Assembly (NCBI GenBank): GCA_036939755.1
Contig: JALLAZ010000493.1
Coordinates: forward strand, 1-15,875
Length of the DNA stretch: 15,875 bases
Reading direction: 5' to 3'
DNA from: Stephanodiscus triporus
Lineage: Eukaryota > Bacillariophyta > Thalassiosirophyceae > Thalassiosirales > Thalassiosiraceae
Under the pieces are notes generated by a model, which had not been told where the DNA came from, did not search any database, and worked only from the letters and a program-made list of their open reading frames with translations. The stretch's first letter is position 1; each line of letters begins with the position of its first letter. Positions 8,278 to 15,875 of the stretch are shown here, piece by piece. Both the position numbers and the translations under genes were made by a program.

Positions 8278-8307
8278 ATGGTGCAACTGCAACACATGGT
8301 TATCTAG
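8278..8307 (+). promoter_or_regulatory. Short upstream ORF before the Trp-repeat gene
   Basis: An ATG at 8278 opens a nine-codon frame (MVQLQHMVI) closed by TAG at 8305-8307, 17 nt before the main ATG at 8325. If included in the mRNA, it could lower translation of the downstream protein. No evidence of translation can be read from the sequence. Confidence 0.4.
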
Positions 8308-8324
8308 AGAGAGGTAGTGCGAAC

Positions 8325-10175
8325 ATGTCTGCAGCAGCTACATCAAAGCGCGGTGGTGCTGGGCTAAATTGTTGCATTATTGGAAAAAAGGGTGCAAAAC
8401 GATCTGCATCAGGGAAGAAGTCCTCGTCGGCAGCCCATATAAGTATTGCAAAGACCAAGGACATGCATAAGACTACGGCGATAGAGATTGCACCAAAACA
8501 TGCTAGCCTATCCGAAAAGCGAAGATTTGCTGCGATGATTAGCTGGGTGAAGCGGCGCAAGGGCCCGGAAAAGAAGCTTCCTGCAGCAAAAGGTACTGTC
8601 ACAGCTAACAAGAGGAAGTCAAGCGAGACCGCTGCACCTGTGACCCCTGTCAAAGGCAAAAGCAAAATGGGGTCCATGCAAAAAAAACATCATCCCCCAG
8701 CAGCAGCTGCCGCTGCGCCTCCTCCGGCGAAGAAGCGCAAGATCGAATGCAGCCTAGGTGGCACATTATCGTCGTCAAAAGAAGCCCAGAGTATACTGAC
8801 TGCCCTTGTCATCAGAAGCAATGCGGCTAAACGCGGCTGGGAGAGGAGGCGCAGTTTAGCTGCCGCAAACGGCAACGCCGGCTCCACCAATACGGATGCA
8901 TCATTAGAAGACTCTAACGCAGCTGTCGAAGACACTCCGAACGTCGAAAAAAAGGCATTTAACAAGCAGCGTAGCGAAAAAGATGCGATTGCCATCCGAA
9001 TTGCCGCCGCCAAGCTTGGGTGGGAACGCAGGCGAAATCAAATAGCAGCCGAAAGCAGTGCCGGATCATCCACTTCCGATGATTCATCGTCGGCAGAGAA
9101 ACAGTCCTTTAACAAAGGTTCCGGAAGATCATCAGTTGCCAAGAAAACGGCGACTGCGTCGGGGAAGGTCTACACGGCAACAGAAAGAAGGAGGGCCGCG
9201 ATAGCGGGTTGGGAGAAAAGGAAAACCGCTAGGATGAGCATAGGTTTGACTTCCACCTCTGATGTTGCAACATCTGTGGCGACGGTTCAATCAATGGTAC
9301 TGAACTCGTCCCCGCCCACGATGCCTCAGCTGACAAGAGAATTCAAAAATTATCGCGAAGGCACGAAGCGCTCACGTCGTCTTGCCGCGGAATCGACTGA
9401 GTCATATGAGGATGAAGTGAGAAAGATCAACCAAATCGTTAGTTACCTTCGTATGTCTCGCGGTTGGTTGGAGTTCCGTCCTTCATCCCGCCGCGGCAGT
9501 GGCACGGCAACATATGGCTACATCCCCTCGTCCATAGCCTCGTTCATTCGCGACGGCACAATCTCACAGCGCACTGTGCTGGATCACGGCACGCTCGGTG
9601 TTCACTACGCACTTGATTGGGATGGCTATGGTGGGTTGAAGGATATGATAGCCACATTTGGAGAGGATTACTCTCCATATCCTACAGAGGAGATGATGGA
9701 GAAGTCACGTGACACAGAATGGGAGCTGGGTGACGATCTGCCATGGAGAGAGGTGTTAGAGGATGAAGAGAAGAAGCTCGCAATGATTGCTGCTAAAGAG
9801 CAAGAGTCGACCGCCATAGATGAAGATATATTGTTTGTCGCAGCCATCTTGGCAAATTTGGATCGCAGTGCTGCGAAAGAACACGAGCAAGACGATTTAG
9901 AAGAAGTCAAGTCCGAAGAGGAGGACCAGTCAGCTGCGCGTTTTTCCTCTCACGTAGCTCTCAAGAATTTTGATAACATTTTTGACAGCTCTGATGCGCC
10001 CTCGTCGGCCCGTCCTTCTTCGCCTGCTTCTCCCGACACTCAGTATGACGACTCCGATAGCGAAGATTGCAAGACTCAAGAGGTAGAAAACGCTCTCCCT
10101 CGTGTGGCTGATGACTGTTTGAAACAATGTAAAGACGTTGTTCTTATATGTTTATCGTCAAATGAAGAAGTCTGA
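8325..10175 (+). CDS. Unrecognised basic, probably nuclear protein with repeated Trp-centred (A-x-x-GWExRR) motifs
   Basis: The single-exon gene encodes 616 residues. The N-terminal half is Lys/Arg/Ala/Ser-rich with a probable nuclear localisation signal PAKKRKIE (134-141). Four related basic motifs centred on Trp occur at about residues 64-78, 160-176, 222-237 and 287-300. The last three have GWERRR, GWERRR and GWEKRK, each preceded by an Ala-rich helix; the first reads SWVKRR. Between them the phrase EKxxFNK recurs (208-214, 258-264), so the repeat unit is about 60 residues. Residues about 380-460 look like a folded domain (RGWLEFRPSS, YGYIPSSIASFIRDG, GVHYALDWDGYGGL). The C-terminal 150 residues are acidic and Ser-rich. 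I know no named family for this arrangement. Nucleic-acid or chromatin binding is a reasonable inference from charge and the NLS, not a demonstrated function. Confidence 0.85.
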   Translation: MSAAATSKRGGAGLNCCIIGKKGAKRSASGKKSSSAAHISIAKTKDMHKTTAIEIAPKHASLSEKRRFAAMISWVKRRKGPEKKLPAAKGTVTANKRKSSETAAPVTPVKGKSKMGSMQKKHHPPAAAAAAPPPAKKRKIECSLGGTLSSSKEAQSILTALVIRSNAAKRGWERRRSLAAANGNAGSTNTDASLEDSNAAVEDTPNVEKKAFNKQRSEKDAIAIRIAAAKLGWERRRNQIAAESSAGSSTSDDSSSAEKQSFNKGSGRSSVAKKTATASGKVYTATERRRAAIAGWEKRKTARMSIGLTSTSDVATSVATVQSMVLNSSPPTMPQLTREFKNYREGTKRSRRLAAESTESYEDEVRKINQIVSYLRMSRGWLEFRPSSRRGSGTATYGYIPSSIASFIRDGTISQRTVLDHGTLGVHYALDWDGYGGLKDMIATFGEDYSPYPTEEMMEKSRDTEWELGDDLPWREVLEDEEKKLAMIAAKEQESTAIDEDILFVAAILANLDRSAAKEHEQDDLEEVKSEEEDQSAARFSSHVALKNFDNIFDSSDAPSSARPSSPASPDTQYDDSDSEDCKTQEVENALPRVADDCLKQCKDVVLICLSSNEEV

Positions 10176-10197
10176 ACACAAATATTCTAAAACCACA

Positions 10198-10203
10198 AAT
10201 AAA
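10198..10203 (+). terminator. AATAAA polyadenylation-like hexamer
   Basis: The hexamer lies 23 nt after the stop of the Trp-repeat gene and 3 bp before the end of the convergent gene's stop codon. If it directs cleavage 10-30 nt downstream, the mRNA end falls inside the coding region of the opposite gene. Confidence 0.4.
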
Positions 10204-10206
10204 GTT

Positions 10207-12038
10207 TCAGGTTATATCAATTACCTCCACAGGTTGGCGAGAAATCGCGCGCGCCCTTCCCGATATTGATGGCAGAGGTTGCTCTAGCAGTTCAACATCT
10301 TCATAATGATTAATCCTTGTCTCCTCGGCATCTATTGGCTTTCCTATTCTAGATGCGTCCCTTTGAGCAGTCAAGAACACTTTTGGAACACTGCCCACAC
10401 CTCCCTCTACCTGCTCGGACAAATTGAACATGGCTTTTTCAAGCTCATCAGATTCATGCCTAAGCATCTGGCATAATTGTGCATTATTGCCCCCAACCCA
10501 GCCTTCAATGCGAGGGCACAGGATATACTTGAAATAAGAAAAAGGAAGGACGGTTCCGTACCATTTCCTTGCCTTTTTCTCAAGATTCAATAGCCTTATC
10601 ACTTCTTCCTTACCACTGTTGCCGTCGCCGTCGCCGTCGCCGTCGCCGTTAATTAATTTCAGAAAGCACCTCTTCGCTGATCGATTTTGAAGCAAAGTGG
10701 AGCATGGAAAATGAATAGACTTGATTTCGATGTCATCCCGTGCGAGGCCTATCAAATCTACCGCGTCAGCTTCCTTCAGGACACGTGCCATTTCTTGCGT
10801 CCTAGATTGCTCCATTGCCCGATTGGCTTGTTCAGAAGATATTCTTGCTTCATCCAATTTAGATGCCTCCACTGCTTCTTCCCTCTGTGTCACTATCCAC
10901 ATCATTGCCGCATCCACATGTTCTTGAACGCTCCATCCAGTGTCCACACCATTTGTAGCATACACCATGTAAATTTCCTCTCGGTTGGCCGCCACAGCTC
11001 GAAGAGCAGTGAGAATTTCTCGTGTGCAAGTGAAACCCATGTCTCTTAGAATAGCTAACATATTCAATTCCCGAAAATCACGTGGCACCAGAGAGTATTC
11101 ATCATTCCCCGCGGAAGGAGCAGCTACGCTTGCGTTCGCATAGCATTTTGTTGATTGAGACGTTGAGATGTGAGAGAGATGCTCTAATTTGACCTTCGCA
11201 GGCTGATACTTTGGTCCGGCGCTTTCATCAGAATTATGATTGACTAGCCCATTGATCGATATCTTGCCTGTAGGATATGAATTTGTGGTGCTTTGTCCGT
11301 TAATTCTACTTGCTTTTGCATCGGGAGGGGACTTTTCGATGAGCTTAACAGGAGCTATTTTTATTCCAGAAGCAACGTTTGCTCTGATGGTAGAAGCTGA
11401 TGGAGACTTTTTTGCGACAGTACTTTTTGCACATGCCTTGGTCAGGGGTGATCTCATTTCCGATGCAGTCGACGACAAAGCTACTGAGGTTCCACTCAGT
11501 ACATTGAAAAATATTTTGTTTGAGGCATGTGCATGGAAGAACGCCCCAATGGCAGACACCTGAGTAATAATTATGTAAGAATGTCAGTGAAAACAGATTG
11601 CCTATCATGTTGAATGAAACCAGAGGGGACATTTAGCTCTATCGGACATACCCACTCGGCCTTCTTCGCACCCGATTTCGGCGGGGAGAACATCATGCTC
11701 TGCAGCTGGATAGATGAAACGCTATCATGAAAGCGTGCATTTCGTATGCTCAATTCATTGGATATAATTTTCAATTGTTTCACTGTGTATATCACCAGGG
11801 AAAATCGCGTAAGGACAGGTTAAATCATCAATGGGAGACGTGAGCTACATTCGTAACTTCGGTGTCGACAATATCCCCAGCACATACCATTTAGAAGTCG
11901 CAAATCAAGGTCCGAATGATCCTCCATAGCTAGCAGCAAAGACCCCGACGCTGGGACCCCCGCGTCTCGCAAGACGTTGCCAATCCACTCGGCAGCACGA
12001 GCTGGGACTGCTTCATTTTGAGAGGTCATTTCGCTCAT
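10207..12038 (-). CDS. Protein with UBA-like domain, three exons, family not recognised
   Basis: Exons are 11888-12038, 11652-11782 and 10207-11559. The introns are 105 nt (donor GTATGTG, acceptor ACACAG) and 92 nt (donor GTATGTC, acceptor ACTCAG). Junctions keep the frame, giving 544 residues from the ATG at 12036-12038. Residues 1-110 are mainly helical. Residues 110-250 are Ser/Ala/Lys-rich and probably disordered. Residues about 259-319 resemble a UBA domain: LRDMGF, then ILTALRAVAAN, then VDAAMMWIVTQ, with about 20 extra residues before the last helix. A charged helix follows (319-359). A Gly-Asp dipeptide run (399-407) is encoded by a hexanucleotide microsatellite. The C-terminal part contains KARKWYGTVLPFSYFKY and IEGWVGGNNAQL, which look conserved but are unknown to me. 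Ubiquitin binding is suggested by the UBA-like segment only. Confidence 0.8.
10621..10649. repeat. GCCGTC hexanucleotide microsatellite inside the UBA-like gene
   Basis: Four full GCCGTC units plus a partial fifth lie in frame within exon 3. On the minus strand they encode alternating Gly and Asp (residues about 399-407). Changes by whole units would keep the frame. Confidence 0.85.
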
Positions 12039-12305
12039 GTTGGAAACAGCCGCATTTATCCATGCATGGTTGGTACGAAGTCTCTCCTCCTCAAATAAGT
12101 ACTACGATCGTTCCCGCAAAAACAAAAAGCGGCTTCCGCGCGCTTTCTATCTAAATACACCTAACCCTACACTAACGGTATTTACTTCACTCTACTTACG
12201 AATCGCACTGACTTACCTAAGTATTCTATATAATCTACCTTCAAGCGCGCCATGTGACGCCGCCGCCCATCGAAACCCTTAAAGTCCTCGCCCTCGTCGT
12301 CAACC
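12039..12305. promoter_or_regulatory. Bidirectional promoter region between the UBA-like and Omp85 genes
   Basis: The two start codons face away from each other across 267 bp. A TATATAAT sequence at 12227-12234 lies about 72 bp before the Omp85 ATG and could act as a TATA box for it. The ATG at 12306 sits in a good initiation context (CAACCATGG). No equally clear element is seen for the minus-strand gene. Confidence 0.45.
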
Positions 12306-14813
12306 ATGGTGCAGCCCTCGGCCCACCCGCTATTATTAGCCGAGCTCTATCTCCTCTCAAGTGGCAGCTTCACTGACGCATTTTCCTTTCCGCGGTGGTG
12401 TTTTTCGACGAATCCGCCTTCAAATAACATCTTGGGTGGAGGATGTAATAATGGCGGAGGACGCAAAACGAGATTGCACCGCTTTTGCGATGGCGGAGAT
12501 GATGACGCAAATTTTGGTATGAACGCATTCAAACTAGCTAGTATTCATTGGATTTCGGTCAATTCTGATGAGCCAAATGGTGATGATGAAATCTCTAGGG
12601 AGGACAAGGTGAAATCAAAAGACGGATCCTCGAAAGACATGTTTCAGGAGTCAAACGAGGTTAACTTCAATCCCATGCAAACTGAAAATCATCATGGAGG
12701 AGCAACATCTGAAAAAGCTAATATTGGAGACAGGAAATCCATTGGAGCATCTCTTAAACCGATTAGAATCGCTGCATCAGAACTATCCAAACATCTGCCT
12801 GCAAATCCATTCCAGAGAAACGTGAAAGACCAATCAAATGAGTCCAAATTGAGACAACACCAGAGAGAATTATCATCAACTGTGGTTCGATCTGTCTCAG
12901 CACCCGGCTCCGAGCTCCTGCTTCCTGACGACATTACTCAATGTGCGAAAGAATCAAATTTGATCGGTGGGACATTAACTCCCGAAACGTTAGAGCTAAC
13001 AGCGAAAAAGATCAATCACTTGTACTTGGAACACGGGTATGTCATGAATTGTGTCACAGGCGCTACTCTAGTTCCTTCATCTGTAGGGAAGGCGAACGAT
13101 AGAGAAGGCCATGTGGAGTTAAAGGTTAGAGAGGTGAGATGGGCAAGGCCGACTCAAAGAAATTCATCGTTGGTGCATGTGCGGTTCGTAGAGAAAATGA
13201 ATCGTGAAGATGCAGGGGACAAAGAGAATGTCATTTCTCTTCCATTACAGTCATCATCTATCCAATCAAAATCTGATCATCAAGCATTCAGGATAGTTCC
13301 AGGTCGAACCCGCCCAGCAAAAATTGCTCGCATGCTGAACCTAGTCCCCGGATCGCATTTCTGTATACTCCCAGACCTTTGGTCGAGGCTGGTTGCATCC
13401 CCTGGCAGTGTCGCCGGTGGAGGAGGGGGCAAGCAACAACAAGCTCCAATTTTCTCCGCCATCCACGCTTTGCGACCCCTGCCAGCAGCACAAGGTTCCG
13501 TGGAGCTAGAAATTGTAGCAAGTGAAAACAAGCCATACGCTTCACTTGAATACGGGCTCACAAAGTCTTTATACTCTGATCAATGGGAGGGTGAGTTAGA
13601 TTTAAAGCACGCCAACGTCCTTGGAGGTGGCGAGGTTGCTACGATGAACATTAGGAAGGGAAAGAGTTGCCGACAGAAGGGTGATTATGGGCTCAAGAAT
13701 TGGAAACATGTGTTATCTTCTGGACCTATAAGTTGGAGAATGAGTATCAAAGATGATCATCTTGGTAGTAGTTATGCAGGATATGACATCGAAGTATTCC
13801 GTGATAGTGTTGACATTAGTGAAAAAGGAGAAGATGACAAAGAAGATAATGATGAGTTCAAAGAGGGAGGCGCAGCTGGTACTTATCAGCCTAAAGCTAG
13901 CGGGTACTTAAATGAGGTAGACTGTCCCCTTCGAACAGGAGTTACGATGAAGTTGCGACTCCCACAATCAAGTCATTCATTCGCTTTGCCAAAATTTGTA
14001 TCAGCAAGGTTTGAGCGCGTAGACCCGCTTACGAAAAATGACTGGACTCAGTGCACGACAAGCTTGACTGCTGATTTTGATTATAAAAAGACTTGGCAAG
14101 TATCAACACGGCCAGTACAATCCACCGTTTCAGTCACCGGGAGCGCGGGTCGACAATGGAATACTGGTGGCAAACCTGGGAAAGCTGATAATTCAAGTCC
14201 TCTTCCGTATGCCACAGGAACTATCACATCTCAGCATATAACGCCTTTGAGCAGCAAAAGAGGGTCTATCCCTTCAATTAATTTGGCGATTCGACATGTT
14301 GCCTCTGCATCTTCCAGACATTTGCCGAGACACGAAGCAATTATCTTGGGGCTCTCATCTCGAATAAGGGGATACAAATACAATTACCAGCAATCACCCA
14401 TGAAGCATCAACAGCAAGAAACAAAGGACGACGACGAAAAAAGTCTGCTGCAATCTCTGAGAAAGCTAGTGCGAGGAAAAGGCAAAGAGCAGTTTCGGCC
14501 ACCTCTTGCTCTATCAAATGCAATATCGGGAACTATTGAGGTTCGTATACCTTTTGAGCGTTTAGTTTCTTCGTCAATTATTCGTAGAGGAGATGTTGTT
14601 CTGTTTGGGGATTGGTGTGTTTCCCAGGCTCAACCACTACCTTTGCATGTTTTGAATTCTCCTGGAGACGGAGATTTGTCTGCGGTGTCTTTTCGACATT
14701 CCAGCTTGGGTATAGGTTTGAGAAAAGTTGTACAAGGGATCCCACTTAAGGTAGACGCTTGCCTTACTGAACATGGGACAAAGGGGCTATTCCTTGGCAT
14801 TGGCCATAATTGA
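12306..14813 (+). CDS. OMP85: Omp85/Toc75-OEP80-like outer-envelope beta-barrel protein, plastid-targeted
   Basis: The gene is intronless and encodes 835 residues. The N terminus has a hydrophobic stretch followed by FTDAFSFP (about 22-29), which fits the diatom bipartite plastid pre-sequence with Phe after the cleavage site. A low-complexity linker follows. POTRA-like segments are visible at about residues 219-280 (LTPETLELTAKKINHLYLEH, GYVMNCV) and about 325-400 (GRTRPAKIARMLNL, then SVELEIVASE). The barrel begins near YASLEYGLTKSLYSDQWEG. Diagnostic marks of the family are IRGYKYN near residue 687 (the VRGF/Y loop-6 motif) and the C-terminal SSLGIGLRKVVQGIPLKVD ending in GLFLGIGHN. Omp85 proteins insert or translocate proteins at outer membranes; in diatoms a homologue sits in an inner-side plastid envelope. 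An acidic insertion (about residues 500-530) lies inside the barrel region. A mitochondrial SAM50 identity is less likely given the pre-sequence. Confidence 0.85.
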   Translation: MVQPSAHPLLLAELYLLSSGSFTDAFSFPRWCFSTNPPSNNILGGGCNNGGGRKTRLHRFCDGGDDDANFGMNAFKLASIHWISVNSDEPNGDDEISREDKVKSKDGSSKDMFQESNEVNFNPMQTENHHGGATSEKANIGDRKSIGASLKPIRIAASELSKHLPANPFQRNVKDQSNESKLRQHQRELSSTVVRSVSAPGSELLLPDDITQCAKESNLIGGTLTPETLELTAKKINHLYLEHGYVMNCVTGATLVPSSVGKANDREGHVELKVREVRWARPTQRNSSLVHVRFVEKMNREDAGDKENVISLPLQSSSIQSKSDHQAFRIVPGRTRPAKIARMLNLVPGSHFCILPDLWSRLVASPGSVAGGGGGKQQQAPIFSAIHALRPLPAAQGSVELEIVASENKPYASLEYGLTKSLYSDQWEGELDLKHANVLGGGEVATMNIRKGKSCRQKGDYGLKNWKHVLSSGPISWRMSIKDDHLGSSYAGYDIEVFRDSVDISEKGEDDKEDNDEFKEGGAAGTYQPKASGYLNEVDCPLRTGVTMKLRLPQSSHSFALPKFVSARFERVDPLTKNDWTQCTTSLTADFDYKKTWQVSTRPVQSTVSVTGSAGRQWNTGGKPGKADNSSPLPYATGTITSQHITPLSSKRGSIPSINLAIRHVASASSRHLPRHEAIILGLSSRIRGYKYNYQQSPMKHQQQETKDDDEKSLLQSLRKLVRGKGKEQFRPPLALSNAISGTIEVRIPFERLVSSSIIRRGDVVLFGDWCVSQAQPLPLHVLNSPGDGDLSAVSFRHSSLGIGLRKVVQGIPLKVDACLTEHGTKGLFLGIGHN

Positions 14814-15225
14814 TTCCTAAGTTGACACACAACTACTAAGCAATGCATTTGACTACTTACCGTGATCTACTCGTTCACAAATGATAGTGACCTTCTTTTG
14901 GAATGTTTCATCTTCCTTAGGAGAGAGGCAAGGCGTGTGCCATTCTTTAGCGTTTGAGGAACCTTCATGTCCTCCAGCCTACGCAGCGGGTGTATAGTAC
15001 TTTTTATGGACGAGTGCACAAACGTGTCATATCTTAGAAGTTTCGAAGCAACTTCGAAGCCAAACGCCTCCACGATCCAAGAATTAGAGAATTATGTGCA
15101 CAAGATATGCACACGGGGGTTGGGTTTGGAATTGAATTTTTATTTCAATTCTCCCCTCTCCCGACTCCTTCAGCAATCGGGAAGATGATGCCTCCTCCAT
15201 TAAATTGCTCCGCATCATCTGCTGT
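14814..15225. other. Intergenic region with no convincing gene
   Basis: The 412 bp between the Omp85 stop and the recombinase pseudogene contain short overlapping frames on both strands (about 68-83 codons) with no recognisable domain. There is a tandem TTCGAAGC direct repeat (two copies three bases apart, about 15043-15061) and a hairpin at 15129-15151. The right part is probably the 3' flank of the mobile-element remnant. Confidence 0.5.
15129..15151. repeat. Hairpin near the 3' end of the recombinase remnant
   Basis: GAATTGAA (15129-15136) and TTCAATTC (15144-15151) form a perfect eight-base stem around a seven-base AT loop. Flanking G-rich (from 15114) and C-rich (to about 15170) tracts could extend it imperfectly with G-T pairs. 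It lies about 75-100 bp past the recombinase stop and may mark an element end or an RNA 3' structure. Confidence 0.55.
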
Positions 15226-15875
15226 TTAGCTGAAATGAGAGAAAGCCGGAAGCTGCACCCGTCGAGACATGTCGCGTCCAATATTTCGTCTCGTCTTGGC
15301 GTTGTCGCGATGGTTGCGTTGCCGGGGATCGTCATTTGATACAGACCGAGTGGCGAGATCTGGGATCGTTCTGAACGATCTGTGTGTCAGCATTTGCTGT
15401 GCGACATCTTTCGAGAATTGCTCGACCTGCTTGTGAATATACCGCAAAAAGTCGTCGCTCGACCATCTGCCGATGAGCATGATGGTGTAAACAGGTACGC
15501 CAGCAAGATACATCTCCATGGCGGCACCCGAGCGAATAGAATGCATACCAATTTCGTCGGGCTTGAAGCCTAGACGAGCACTGCCGATGGTTGCGCATGC
15601 TGCCCGAAGCAAAGTTATCACTTGGCGTGAAGTGATCTGCTCCAGTCTGTCATGGTTCCAGACCGTGCATGTCAAAGTATCCGATGATGTTCTCGGATAT
15701 GTCCAAATCCGATTTACAAGGTGTGCCCATTAGTTCACTGGACACAAAATTGGATCGTCTGTTCGACTGTGGATGACCGTCTCATTTTTCTGATCATTCT
15801 TTTGCATCTCGAACGTCACTGCGACGCTATCTGCGAACTCCAAGTCAGCAGATGGTGTCGAAAGCAGACGCCCGT
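15226..15875 (-). pseudogene. Tyrosine recombinase of a diatom repeat family (crypton/DIRS-like), interrupted and partial
   Basis: The frame is open from the right edge to the stop at 15226, except for a TAA at 15730-15732. The catalytic-domain motifs are clear: GMHSIRSGAAM (H-x-x-R), then YTIMLIGRWSSDDFLRYIHK, which supplies the second conserved position and the likely nucleophilic Tyr. The tail DPRQRNHRDNAKTRRNIG continues to RRVQLPAFSHFS. I recall this tail as near-invariant in a large recombinase-like family repeated in diatom genomes. Upstream of the stop, the frame reads GRLLSTPSADLEFADSVAVT and ends CPVN, where the family continues with a WA pair. The stop therefore interrupts an otherwise contiguous protein. 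The first catalytic Arg would lie upstream or beyond the window. The enzyme family cuts and rejoins DNA, as in cryptons and DIRS retroelements; which element type this is cannot be decided here. Confidence 0.82.

Larger units (their letters stand above)
7894..8324. other. Intergenic region: MVD 3' end and promoter/5' UTR of the next gene
   Basis: This 431-bp interval lies between two genes on the same strand. It holds an imperfect inverted repeat (8111-8153), an AT-rich stretch TATTTATTATATG just after it (8153-8165), a tandem TGACGTGAC-type element (8212-8220), a candidate 5'-UTR intron (8169-8266) and a ten-codon upstream ORF (8278-8307). The reading frames on the minus strand here look spurious. 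Confidence 0.55.

Noticed and set aside
11345..11795. Separate small genes in the 5' part of the UBA-like gene
   Set aside because: The frames fit together through two GT-AG introns with correct phase into one 544-residue protein, which is simpler than several tiny genes.
12160..12169. CTAACCCTA telomere-like sequence in the UBA/Omp85 promoter
   Set aside because: Barely one and a half TAACCC units are present; this is too short to claim an interstitial telomeric tract, though a telo-box role is not excluded.
14867..15188. Two overlapping opposite-strand frames (68 and 73 codons) between Omp85 and the recombinase
   Set aside because: Neither has a domain, splice partner or compositional support; the overlap on opposite strands makes at least one spurious.
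1..15875. tRNA, rRNA, CRISPR arrays or bacterial-type operons
   Set aside because: No cloverleaf with conserved A/B boxes, no regularly spaced repeat-spacer array and no rRNA-like sequence was noticed by reading. Splice sites and alternating strands point to a eukaryotic nuclear locus.

Overview
The window is eukaryotic nuclear DNA and looks like a diatom or a close stramenopile relative. The genes are compact and lie on alternating strands. Most coding regions are single-exon, and the three introns I can place are short (92-107 nt, GT-AG). Two predicted proteins begin with signal-peptide-like segments followed by Phe-containing motifs resembling the diatom plastid pre-sequence cleavage site. 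One end carries a degraded tyrosine recombinase of a type I recall as highly repeated in diatom genomes. I cannot name the species.

Layout, left to right. (1) 1-1030, minus: an OTU-type cysteine protease (deubiquitinase-like) that runs off the left edge. Its N-terminal reading frame and its OTU frame are offset by one base at a G6 tract (511-516). (2) 1031-1317: a head-to-head promoter region with a 34-bp direct repeat and a perfect 26-nt mirror polypyrimidine tract. (3) 1318-4653, plus: VPS51, a subunit of the GARP/EARP tethering complexes. (4) 4654-4992: a convergent spacer with a 17-bp minisatellite. (5) 4993-6452, minus: an unrecognised two-exon coiled-coil protein with an N-terminal signal-like segment and a hydrophobic C terminus, possibly plastid-targeted. 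(6) 6592-7893, plus: diphosphomevalonate decarboxylase of the mevalonate pathway, sharing a 139-bp head-to-head promoter with the previous gene. (7) 8325-10175, plus: an unrecognised, probably nuclear basic protein with four Trp-centred repeats, preceded by an inverted repeat, a candidate 5'-UTR intron and a small upstream ORF. (8) 10207-12038, minus: a three-exon gene with a UBA-like domain; its stop lies only 31 bp from the stop of gene 7. (9) 12306-14813, plus: an Omp85/Toc75-OEP80-like beta-barrel protein with a plausible plastid pre-sequence, head-to-head with gene 8. (10) 14814-15225: no convincing gene, but a hairpin. (11) 15226-15875, minus: a tyrosine recombinase pseudogene with an in-frame stop, running off the right edge.

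The genes are not an operon. Recognised functions are housekeeping (vesicle tethering, isoprenoid synthesis, plastid outer-membrane biogenesis). The novelty lies in three unfamiliar proteins (4993-6452, 8325-10175, 10207-12038), in the N-terminal duplicated module of the OTU gene, and in the unusual intergenic DNA. All functional calls come from reading the translated sequence and recalling family motifs; no database search was done.
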